NCBI RefSeq assembly: GCF_051014685.1
Contig: NW_027478964.1
Location: 124,001-188,000 of the forward strand
Direction of reading: 5' to 3'
Source of the DNA: Ptiloglossa arizonensis
Taxonomy: Eukaryota; Arthropoda; Insecta; Hymenoptera; Colletidae
DNA length: 64,000 bases
The notes under the pieces were generated by a model that saw only the letters and a program-made list of their open reading frames with translations, searched no databases and had not been told where the DNA came from. Position numbers and translations under genes: made by a program. This document shows, one piece after another, positions 43,201 through 56,525 of this stretch. How positions within the stretch are numbered: position 1 is the first letter of the stretch; every line of letters begins with the position of its first letter.

Positions 43201-44388
43201 ACGTATAACGTATAACGTATAAGGTATAACGTATAATGTATAACGTATAACGTATAACGTGTAACGTATAACGTATAACGTATAACGTATAACGTATAAC
43301 GTATAACGTACAACGTATCACGTATAACGTATATCCTATAACGCATAACGTATAACGTATAACGTATAACGTATAGCGTACAACGTATAACGTATAAAAT
43401 GTAACGTCTAACGTATAACGTATAACGTATAACGTATAACGTATAACCTGTAACGTATAACGTATAACGAAAAACGTATAACGTATAACGTATAACGTAT
43501 AACGTATAACGTACAACGCATAACGTATAACGCATAACGTATAACGTACAACGTACAACGTATAACGTATAACGTATAACGTATAACGTATAACGTATAA
43601 CGTATAACGTATAACGTATAACGTATAAAGTATAACGTATAACGTATAACGTATAACGTATAACGTATAACGTATGACGTATAACGTATAACGTATAACG
43701 TATAACGTATAACGTATAACTTATAACGTATATCGTATAACGTATAACGTGCAACGTATAACGTATAACGTATAACGTATTACGTATTACGTATAACCTA
43801 TAACGTCTAACGTATAACGTATAACGTATAACGTATAACGTATAACGTATAACGTATAACGTATAACGTATAACGTATAACGTATAACGTATAACGTATA
43901 ACGTATAAAGTATAACGTATAACGTATAACGTATAACGTATAACGTATGACGTATAACGTATAACGTATAACGTATAACGTATAACGTATAACGTATAAC
44001 GTATAACGTATAACGTATAACGTATAACGTATAACGTATAACGTATAACGTATAACGTATAACGTATAACGTATAACGTATAACGTATAACTTATAACGT
44101 ATATCGTATAACGTATAACGTGCAACGTATAACGTATAACGTATAACGTATTACGTATTACGTATAACCTATAACGTCTAACGTATAACGTATAACGTAT
44201 AACGTATAACGTATAACGTATAACGTATAACGTATAACGTATAACGTATAACGTATAACGTATAACGTATAACGTATAACGTATAACGTATAACGTATAA
44301 CGTATAACGTATATCCTATAACGCATAACGTATAACGTATAACGTATAACGTGTAACGAATAACGTATAACGAATAACGTATTACGTA
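40280..44388. repeat. Array of A and B words homologous to 18-24 kb and 31-33 kb
   Basis: The word A at 40586 (its t) matches that at 31346 (+9240, 1320 units) and 18564 (+22022, 3146 units). The module 41708-42334 has the same variant order as 19868-20494 (+21840, 3120 units). From 42300 to about 44390 come stretches resembling 24.7-25.3 kb, with aacttata, gtgcaacg, tattacgtattacg and aacct near 42570, 43720 and 44095. The word A at 43396 lies in a further partial copy. The register is intact. Confidence 0.82.
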
Positions 44389-46730
44389 TTACGTATAACC
44401 TATAACGTCTAACGTATAACGTATAACGTATAACGTATAACGTATAACGTATAACGTATAACGTATAACGTATAACGTATAACGTATAACGTATAACGTA
44501 TAACGTATAACGTATAAAGTATAACGTATAACGTATAACGTATAACGTATAACGTATGACGTATAACGTATAACGTATAACGTATAACGTATAACGTATA
44601 ACGTATAACGTATAACGTATAACGTATAACGTATAACGTATAACGTATAACGTATAACGTATAACGTATAACGTATAACGTATATCCTATAACGCATAAC
44701 GTATAACGTATAACGTATAACGTGTAACGTATAACGTATAACGAATAACGTATAACGTATAACGTATAACGTATAACGTACAACGCATAACGTATAACGT
44801 ATAACGTATAACGCATAACGTATAACGCATAACGTATAACGTATAACGTATAACGTATAACGTATAACGTGTAACGTATAACGTATATCCTATAACGCAT
44901 AACGTATAGCGTATAACGCATAACGTATAACGTATAACGTATAACGTATAACGTATAACGTATAACGTATAACGTATAACGTATAACGTATGACGAATAC
45001 CGTAAAACGTAAAACGTATTACATATTACGCATAACGAGTAACGTATAACGTATAACGTATAACGTATAACGTATAACGTATAACGTATAACGAATAACG
45101 TATAACGTATACCGTATAACGTATAACGTATAACGTATAACGTATAACGTATAACGTATAACGTATAACGAATAACGTATAACGTATAACGTATAACGTA
45201 TAACGTACAACGCATAACGTATAACGTATAACGTATAACGCATAACGTATAACGCATAACGTATAACGTATAACGTATAACGTATAACGTATAACGTGTA
45301 ACGTATAACGTATATCCTATAACGCATAACGTATAACGTATAACGTATAACGTATAACGTATAACGTATAACGTATAACGTATAACGTATAACGTATAAC
45401 GTATAACGTATAACGTATAACGTATAACGTATAACGTATAACGTATAACGTATAACGTATACCGTATAACGTATAACGTATAACTTTTAACGTATAACGT
45501 ATAAGGTATAACGTGTAACGTATAACGTATAACGTAAAACGTATTACGTATTACGTATAACCTATAACGTCTAACGTATAACGTATAACGTATAACGTAT
45601 AACGCATAACGTATAACGTATAACGTATTACGTTTAACCTGTAACGTCCAACGTATAACGTATAACGTATACCGTATAACCTATAACGTATAACTTATAA
45701 CGTATAACGTATAACGTATAACGTATAACGTATATCGTATAACGTATAACGTATAACGTATAACGTTTAACGTATAACGTTTAACGTATAACGTATAACG
45801 TATAACGTATAACGTATAACGTATAACGTATTACGTATAACGTATAACGTATAACGTATAACGTATAACGTATAACGTATAACGTATAACGTATAACGTA
45901 TAACGTATACCGTATAACGTATAACGTATAACTTTTAACGTATAACGTATAAGGTATAACGTGTAACGTATAACGTATAACGTAAAACGTATTACGTATT
46001 ACGTATAACCTATAACGTCTAACGTATAACGTATAACGTATAACGTATAACGCATAACGTATAACGTATAACGTATAACGTATTACGTTTAACCTGTAAC
46101 GTCCAACGTATAACGTATAACGTATACCGTATAACGTATAACGTATAACTTATAACGTATAACGTATAACGTATAACGTGTAACGTATAACGTATAACGT
46201 AAAACGTATTACGTATTACGTATAACCTATAACGTCTAACGTATAACGTATAACGTATAACGTATACCGTATAACGTATAACGTATAACTTTTAACGTAT
46301 AACGTATAAGGTATAACGTGTAACGTATAACGTATAACGTAAAACGTATTACGTATTACGTATAACCTATAACGTCTAACGTATAACGTATAACGTATAA
46401 CGTATAACGCATAACGTATAACGTATAACGTATTACGTTTAACCTGTAACGTCCAACGTATAACGTATAACGTATACCGTATAACGTATAACGTATAACT
46501 TATAACGTATAACGTATAACGTATAACGTGTAACGTATAACGTATAACGTAAAACGTATTACGTATTACGTATAACCTATAACGTCTAACGTATAACGTA
46601 TAACGTATAACGTATATCGTATAACGTATAACGTATAACGTATAACGTTTAACGTATAACGTTTAACGTATAACGTATAACGTATAACGTATAACGTATA
46701 ACGTATAACGTATAACGTATAACGTATAAC
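44389..46730. repeat. 3,024-bp-spaced duplication, first copy (right pair)
   Basis: The variant order recurs at +3024, becoming +3031 after one extra unit. Checks: word C at 44995 and 48019; word D at 45483 and 48507 and at 45931 and 48955 (3024); word D at 46288 and 49319 (3031); aacct at 46576 and 49607 (3031). A difference seen is aacctata near 45680, consensus in the second copy. It holds the D/E triad spaced 448 and 357 bases. Confidence 0.87.
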
Positions 46731-47412
46731 GTATAACGTATAACGTATAACGTATAAAGTATAACGTATAACGTATAACGTATAACGTATAACGTATGAC
46801 GTATAACGTATAACGTATAACGTATAACGTATAACGTATAACGTATAACGTATAACGTATAAAGTATAACGTATAACGTATAACGTATAACGTATAACGT
46901 ATAACGTATAACGTATAACGTATAACGTATAACGTATAACGTATAACGTATAACGTATAACGTATAACGTATAACGTATAACGTATAACGTATAACGTAT
47001 AACGTATAACGTATAACGTATAACGTATAACGTATAACTTATAACGTATATCGTATAACGTATAACGTGCAACGTATAACGTATAACGTATAACGTATTA
47101 CGTATTACGTATAACCTATAACGTCTAACGTATAACGTATAACGTATAACGTATAACGTATAACGTATAACGTATAACGTATAACGTATAACGTATAACG
47201 TATAACGTATAACGTATAACGTATAACGTATAACGTATAACGTATAACGTATAACGTATAACGTATAACGTATAACGTATAACGTATAACGTATAACGTA
47301 TAACGTATAACGTATAACGTATAACGTATAACGTATAACGTATAACTTATAACGTATATCGTATAACGTATAACGTGCAACGTATAACGTATAACGTATA
47401 ACGTATTACGTA
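46731..47412. repeat. Spacer array between the two right-hand 3-kb copies
   Basis: It is mostly consensus heptamers, with ataaag near 46757 and 46861, one tatgacg near 46796, and two aacttata, tatatcg, gtgcaacg, tattacgtattacg, aacct series near 47037-47120 and 47344-47427. These two series are about 307 bases apart, another short tandem duplication. The same series is common at 24.9, 27.9, 33.3, 36.6, 37.7, 42.6 and 44.1 kb. Confidence 0.82.
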
Positions 47413-49745
47413 TTACGTATAACCTATAACGTCTAACGTATAACGTATAACGTATAACGTATAACGTATAACGTATAACGTATAACGTATAACGTATAAC
47501 GTATAACGTATAACGTATAACGTATAACGTATAACGTATAAAGTATAACGTATAACGTATAACGTATAACGTATAACGTATGACGTATAACGTATAACGT
47601 ATAACGTATAACGTATAACGTATAACGTATAACGTATAACGTATAACGTATAACGTATAACGTATAACGTATAACGTATAACGTATAACGTATAACGTAT
47701 AACGTATATCCTATAACGCATAACGTATAACGTATAACGTATAACGTGTAACGTATAACGTATAACGAATAACGTATAACGTATAACGTATAACGTATAA
47801 CCTACAACGCATAACGTATAACGTATAACGTATAACGCATAACGTATAACGCATAACGTATAACGTATAACGTATAACGTATAACGTATAACGTGTAACG
47901 TATAACGTATATCCTATAACGCATAACGTATAGCGTATAACGCATAACGTATAACGTATAACGTATAACGTATAACGTATAACGTATAACGTATAACGTA
48001 TAACGTATAACGTATGACGAATACCGTAAAACGTAAAACGTATTACATATTACGCATAACGAGTAACGTATAACGTATAACGTATAACGTATAACGTATA
48101 ACGTATAACGTATAACGAATAACGTATAACGTATACCGTATAACGTATAACGTATAACGTATAACGTATAACGTATAACGTATAACGTATAACGAATAAC
48201 GTATAACGTATAACGTATAACGTATAACGTACAACGCATAACGTATAACGTATAACGTATAACGCATAACGTATAACGCATAACGTATAACGTATAACGT
48301 ATAACGTATAACGTATAACGTGTAACGTATAACGTATATCCTATAACGCATAACGTATAACGTATAACGTATAACGTATAACGTATAACGTATAACGTAT
48401 AACGTATAACGTATAACGTATAACGTATAGCGTATAACGTATAACGTATAACGTATAACGTATAACGTATAACGTATAACGTATACCGTATAACGTATAA
48501 CGTATAACTTTTAACGTATAACGTATAAGGTATAACGTGTAACGTATAACGTATAACGTAAAACGTATTACGTATTACGTATAACCTATAACGTCTAACG
48601 TATAACGTATAACGTATAACGTATAACGCATAACGTATAACGTATAACGTATTACGTTTAACCTGTAACGTCCAACGTATAACGTATAACGTATACCGTA
48701 TAACGTATAACGTATAACTTATAACGTATAACGTATAACGTATAACGTATAACGTATATCGTATAACGTATAACGTATAACGTATAACGTTTAACGTATA
48801 ACGTTTAACGTATAACGTATAACGTATAACGTATAACGTATAACGTATAACGTATTACGTATAACGTATAACGTATAACGTATAACGTATAACGTATAAC
48901 GTATAACGTATAACGTATAACGTATAACGTATACCGTATAACGTATAACGTATAACTTTTAACGTATAACGTATAAGGTATAACGTGTAACGTATAACGT
49001 ATAACGTAAAACGTATTACGTATTACGTATAACCTATAACGTCTAACGTATAACGTATAACGTATAACGTATAACGTATAACGCATAACGTATAACGTAT
49101 AACGTATTACGTTTAACCTGTAACGTCCAACGTATAACGTATAACGTATACCGTATAACGTATAACGTATAACTTATAACGTATAACGTATAACGTATAA
49201 CGTGTAACGTATAACGTATAACGTAAAACGTATTACGTATTACGTATAACCTATAACGTCTAACGTATAACGTATAACGTATAACGTATACCGTATAACG
49301 TATAACGTATAACGTATAACTTTTAACGTATAACGTATAAGGTATAACGTGTAACGTATAACGTATAACGTAAAACGTATTTCGTATTACGTATAACCTA
49401 TAACGTCTAACGTATAACGTATAACGTATAACGTATAACGCATAACGTATAACGTATAACGTATTACGTTTAACCTGTAACGTCCAACGTATAACGTATA
49501 ACGTATACCGTATAACGTATAACGTATAACTTATAACGTATAACGTATAACGTATAACGTGTAACGTATAACGTATAACGTAAAACGTATTACGTATTAC
49601 GTATAACCTATAACGTCTAACGTATAACGTATAACGTATAACGTATATCGTATAACGTATAACGTATAACGTATAACGTTTAACGTATAACGTTTAACGT
49701 ATAACGTATAACGTATAACGTATAACGTATAACGTATAACGTATT
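47413..49745. repeat. 3,024-bp-spaced duplication, second copy (right pair)
   Basis: This matches 44389-46730 as described there. Its D/E triad is spaced 448 and 364 bases, one unit longer than in the first copy. A tagcg at about 48429 and tatttcg at about 49380 are private changes. The right end overlaps the start of the 3.95-kb duplication. Confidence 0.86.
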
Positions 49746-52700
49746 ACGTATAACGTATAACGAATAACGTATAACGTATAACGTATAACGTATAACGTAT
49801 AACGTATAACGTATAACGTATAACGCATAACGTATAACGCATAACGTATAACGTACAACGTGTAACGTATAACGTATAGCGTATAACGTATAACATATTA
49901 CATATTACATATAACGTATAACGTACCACCTATAACGTATAACGTATAACGTATAACGTATCACGTATAACGTATAACGTATGACGTATCACGTATAAGG
50001 TATGACCTATAACGCATAACGTATAGCGTATAACGCATAACGTATAACGTATAACGTATAACGTATAACGTATAACGTATAACGCATAATGTATAACGTA
50101 TAACGTATAACGCATAACGTATAACGTATAACGTTTAACGTATAACGTATAACGTATAACGCATAACGTATAACGTATAACGTATAACGTATAACGTATT
50201 ACATATTACATATAACGTATAACGTACAACGTATAACGTATAACGTATAACGTATAACGTATAACGTATAACTTATAACGTAAAACGTATTACATATTAC
50301 GTATAACGAGTAACGTATAACGTATAACGTATAACGTATAACGTATAACGTATAACGTATAACGTATAACGAATAACGTATAACGTATAACGTATAACGT
50401 ATAACGTATAATGCATAACGTATAACGTATAACGTATAACGTAAAACGTATAACGTATAACGTATAACGTATAACGTATAACGCATAACGTATAACGTAT
50501 AACGTATAACGTATAACGTATAACGTATAACGTATAATGCATAACGTATAACGTATAACGTATAACGTATAACGTATAACGTATAACGTATAACGTATAA
50601 CGTATAACGTATAACGTATAACGTATAACGTATAACGTATAACGTATAACGTATAACGTATAACGTATAACGTATAACGTATAACGTATAACGTATAACG
50701 TATAACATATAACGTAAAACGTATAACGTATAACGTATAACGTATAACGTATAACGTATAACGTATACCGTATAACGTATAACGTATAACTTTTAACGTA
50801 TAACGTATCAGGTATAACGTGTAACGTATAACGTATAACGTAAAACGTATTACGTATTACGAATAACCTATAACGTCTAACGTATAACGTATAACGTATA
50901 ACGTATAATGCATAACGTATAACGTATAACGTATAACGTAAAACGTATAACGTATAACGTATAACGTATAACGTATAACGCATAACGTATAACGTATAAC
51001 GTATAACGTATAACGTATAACGTATAACGTATAACGTATAACGTATAACGTATAACGTATAACGTATAACGTATACCGTATAACGTATAACGTATAACTT
51101 TTAACGTATAACGTATAAGGTATAACGTGTAACGTATAACGTATAACGTAAAACGTATTACGTATTACGAATAACCTATAACGTCTAACGTATAACGTAT
51201 AACGTATAACGTATAACGCACAACGTATAACGTATAACGTATTACGTTTAACCTGTAACGTCCAACGTATAACGTATAACGTATACCGTATAACGTATAA
51301 CGTATAACTTATAACGTATAACGTATAACGTATAACGTGTAACGTATAACGTATAACGTAAAACGTATTACGTATTACGTATAACCTATAACGTCTAACG
51401 TATAACGTATAACGTATAACGTATATAGTATAACGTATAACGTATAACGTATAACGTTTAACGTATAACGTTTAACGTATAACGTATAACGTAAAACGTA
51501 TAACGTATAACGTATAACGTATAACGTATAACGCATAACGTATAACGTATAACGTACAACGTATAACGTATAACGTATAATGCATAACGTATAACGTATA
51601 ACGTATAACGCATAACGTATAACGCATAACGTATAACGTACAACGTGTAACGTATAACGTATAGCGTATAACGTATAACATATTACATATTACATATAAC
51701 GTATAACGTATAACGTATAACGTATAACGTATAACGTATAACGTATATCGCATAACGTATGATGCATAACGTATAACGTATAACGTGTAACGTATAACGT
51801 ATAGCGTATAACGTATAACGTATTACATATTACATATAAAGTATAACGTACAACGTATAACGTATAACGTATAACGTCTAACGTTTAACGTATAACGTAT
51901 ATCGTATTACATATTACATATAACGTATAACGTACAACGTATAACGTATAACGTATAACGTATAACGTATAACGTATAACGTATAACGTATAACGTATAA
52001 CGTATAACGTATAACGTATAACGTATAACGTATAACGTATAACGTATATCCTATAACGCATAACGTATAACGTATAACGTATAACGTGTAACGTATAACG
52101 TATAACGAATAACGTATAACGTATAACGTATAACGTATGACGTACAACGCATAACGTGTAACGTATAACGTATAACGCATAACGTATAACGCATAACGTA
52201 TAACGTATAACGTATAACGTATAACGTATAACGTGTAACGTATAACGTATATCCTATAACGCATAACGTATAGCGTATAACGTATAACGTATAACGCATA
52301 ACGTATAACGTATAACGTCTTACGTATAACGTATAACGTTTAACGTATAACGTTTAACGTATAACGTATAACGTAAAACGTATAACGTATAACGTATAAC
52401 GTACAACGTATAACGTATAACATATAACGTCTAACGTTTAACGTATAACGTACAACGTATAACGTATAACGTATAACGTATAACTTATAACGTAAAACGT
52501 ATTACATATTACGTATAACGAGTAACGTATAACGTATAACGTATAACGTATAACGTATAACGTATAACGTATAACGTATAACGTATAACGTATAACGTAT
52601 AACGGATAACGAATAACGTATAACGTATAACGTATAACGTATGACGTATCACGTATAAGGTATGACCTATAACGTATAACGTATAACGTATAACTTATAA

Positions 52701-53392
52701 CGTATAACGTATAACGTACAACGTATCACGTATAACGTATATCCTATAACGCATAACGTATATCCTATAACGCATAACGTATAGCGTATAACGCATAACG
52801 TATACCGTATAACGTATAACGTCAAACGTATAACGTATAACGTATAACGTATAACGTATAACGCATAACGTATAACGTATACCGTATAACGTATAATGTC
52901 AAACGTATAACGTATAACGTATAACGTATAACGTATAACGTATAACGTATAATGTATAACGCATAACGTATACCGTATAACGTATAACGTATAACGTATA
53001 ACGTATAACGTATAACGTATAACGTATAACGTATAACGTATAACTTATAACGCAAAACGTATTACATTTTACGTATAACGAGTAACGTATAACGTATATC
53101 GTATAACGTATAACGTATAACGAACAACGTATAACGAATAACGTATAACGTATAACGTATAACGTATAATATAACGTATAACGTATAACGTATAACGTAT
53201 AACGTAAAACGTATAACGTATAACGTATAACGTATAACGTATAACGTATAACGTACAACGTATCACGTATAACGTATATCCTATAACGCATAACGTATAT
53301 CCTATAACGCATAACGTATAGCGTATAACGCATAACGTATACCGTATAACGTATAACGTCAAACGTATAACGTATAACGTATAACGTATAAC
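49440..53392. repeat. 3.95-kb tandem duplication, first copy
   Basis: The variant order recurs at +3953, then +3939. Checks: word E at 49464 and 53417 (3953); word D at 50789 and 54728 and at 51097 and 55036 (3939). Neither spacing is a multiple of 7; both equal a multiple of 7 minus 2, explained by the single 2-base loss at about 53168 (tataatataacg) lying between the copies. The last 0.7 kb (52680-53390) is largely absent from the second copy. Confidence 0.87.
52680..53390. repeat. Island resembling the left domain, inside the 3.95-kb duplication
   Basis: It holds gtcaaacg words near 52825 and 53358 and a related gtcaaacg after aatg near 52890. Otherwise I saw this word only before 14.8 kb. 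Within it, tatatcctataacgca (twice), tagcg, taccg and gtcaaacg recur 537 bases apart (52741 and 53278). It also contains the only register shift after 14.6 kb, the 2-base loss at about 53168. Confidence 0.8.
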
Positions 53393-56300
53393 GCATAACG
53401 TATAACGTATAACGTATTACGTTTAACCTGTAACGTCCAACGTATAACGTATAACGTATACCGTATAACGTATAACGTATAACTTATAACGTATAACGTA
53501 TAACGTATAACGTGTAACGTATAACGTATAACGTAAAACGTATTACGTATTACGTATAACCTATAACGTCTAACGTATAACGTATAACGTATAACGTATA
53601 TCGTATAACGTATAACGTATAACGTATAACGTTTAACGTATAACGTTTAACGTATAACGTATAACGTATAACGTATAACGTATAACGTATAACGTATTAC
53701 GTATAACGTATAACGAATAACGTATAACGTATAACGTATAACGTATAACGTATAACGTATAACGTATAACGTATAACGCATAACGTATAACGCATAACGT
53801 ATAACGTACAACGTGTAACGTATAACGTATAGCGTATAACGTATAACATATTACATATTACATATAACGTATAACGTACCACCTATAACGTATAACGTAT
53901 AACGTATAACGTATCACGTATAACGTATAACGTATGACGTATCACGTATAAGGTATGACCTATAACGCATAACGTATAGCGTATAACGCATAACGTATAA
54001 CGTATAACGTATAACGTATAACGTATAACGTATAACGCATAACGTATAACGTATAACGTATAACGCATAACGTATAACGTATAACGTTTAACGTATAACG
54101 TATAACGTATAACGCATAACGTATAACGTATAACGTATAACGTATAACGTATTACATATTACATATAACGTATAACGTACAACGTATAACGTATAACGTA
54201 TAACGTATAACGTATAACGTATAACTTATAACGTAAAACGTATTACATATTACGTATAACGAGTAACGTATAACGTATAACGTATAACGTATAACGTATA
54301 ACGTATAACGTATAACGTATAACGAATAACGTATAACGTATAACGTATAACGTATAACGTATAATGCATAACGTATAACGTATAACGTATAACGTAAAAC
54401 GTATAACGTATAACGTATAACGTATAACGTATAACGCATAACGTATAACGTATAACGTATAACGTATAACGTATAACGTATAACGTATAATGCATAACGT
54501 ATAACGTATAACGTATAACGTATAACGTATAACGTATAACGTATAACGTATAACGTATAACGTATAACGTATAACGTATAACGTATAACGTATAACGTAT
54601 AACGTATAACGTATAACGTATAACGTATAACGTATAACGTATAACATATAACGTAAAACGTATAACGTATAACGTATAACGTATAACGTATAACGTATAA
54701 CGTATACCGTATAACGTATAACGTATAACTTTTAACGTATAACGTATCAGGTATAACGTGTAACGTATAACGTATAACGTAAAACGTATTACGTATTACG
54801 AATAACCTATAACGTCTAACGTATAACGTATAACGTATAACGTATAATGCATAACGTATAACGTATAACGTATAACGTAAAACGTATAACGTATAACGTA
54901 TAACGTATAACGTATAACGCATAACGTATAACGTATAACGTATAACGTATAACGTATAACGTATAACGTATAACGTATAACGTATAACGTATAACGTATA
55001 ACGTATAACGTATACCGTATAACGTATAACGTATAACTTTTAACGTATAACGTATAAGGTATAACGTGTAACGTATAACGTATAACGTAAAACGTATTAC
55101 GTATTACGAATAACCTATAACGTCTAACGTATAACGTATAACGTATAACGTATAACGCACAACGTATAACGTATAACGTATTACGTTTAACCTGTAACGT
55201 CCAACGTATAACGTATAACGTATACCGTATAACGTATAACGTATAACTTATAACGTATAACGTATAACGTATAACGTGTAACGTATAACGTATAACGTAA
55301 AACGTATTACGTATTACGTATAACCTATAACGTCTAACGTATAACGTATAACGTATAACGTATATAGTATAACGTATAACGTATAACGTATAACGTTTAA
55401 CGTATAACGTTTAACGTATAACGTATAACGTAAAACGTATAACGTATAACGTATAACGTATAACGTATAACGCATAACGTATAACGTATAACGTACAACG
55501 TATAACGTATAACGTATAATGCATAACGTATAACGTATAACGTATAACGCATAACGTATAACGCATAACGTATAACGTACAACGTGTAACGTATAACGTA
55601 TAGCGTATAACGTATAACATATTACATATTACATATAACGTATAACGTATAACGTATAACGTATAACGTATAACGTATAACGTATAACGCATAACGTATG
55701 ATGCATAACGTATAACGTATAACGTGTAACGTATAACGTATAGCGTATAACGTATAACGTATTACATATTACATATAAAGTATAACGTACAACGTATAAC
55801 GTATAACGTATAACGTCTAACGTTTAACGTATAACGTATATCGTATTACATATTACATATAACGTATAACGTACAACGTATAACGTATAACGTATAACGT
55901 ATAACGTATAACGTATAACGTATAACGTATAACGTATAACGTATAACGTATAACGTATAACGTATAACGTATAACGTATAACGTATATCCTATAACGCAT
56001 AACGTATAACGTATAACGTATAACGTGTAACGTATAACGTATAACGAATAACGTATAACGTATAACGTATAACGTATGACGTACAACGCATAACGTGTAA
56101 CGTATAACGTATAACGCATAACGTATAACGCATAACGTATAACGTATAACGTATAACGTATAACGTATAACGTGTAACGTATAACGTATATCCTATAACG
56201 CATAACGTATAGCGTATAACGTATAACGTATAACGCATAACGTATAACGTATAACGTCTTACGTATAACGTATAACGTTTAACGTATAACGTTTAACGTA

Positions 56301-56525
56301 TAACGTATAACGTAAAACGTATAACGTATAACGTATAACGTACAACGTATAACGTATAACATATAACGTCTAACGTTTAACGTATAACGTACAACGTATA
56401 ACGTATAACGTATAACGTATAACTTATAACGTAAAACGTATTACATATTACGTATAACGAGTAACGTATAACGTATAACGTATAACGTATAACGTATAAC
56501 GTATAACGTATAACGTATAACGTAT
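53393..56525. repeat. 3.95-kb tandem duplication, second copy (incomplete)
   Basis: This follows 49440-52590 variant by variant. A difference seen is cgcataacg near 55689, where the first copy has tcgcataacg near 51749. At about 56530 it joins a segment with aatgtataacg, cgcataacg and taccg that matches 52948 onward, so roughly 0.36 kb of the first copy is missing here. Confidence 0.84.
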
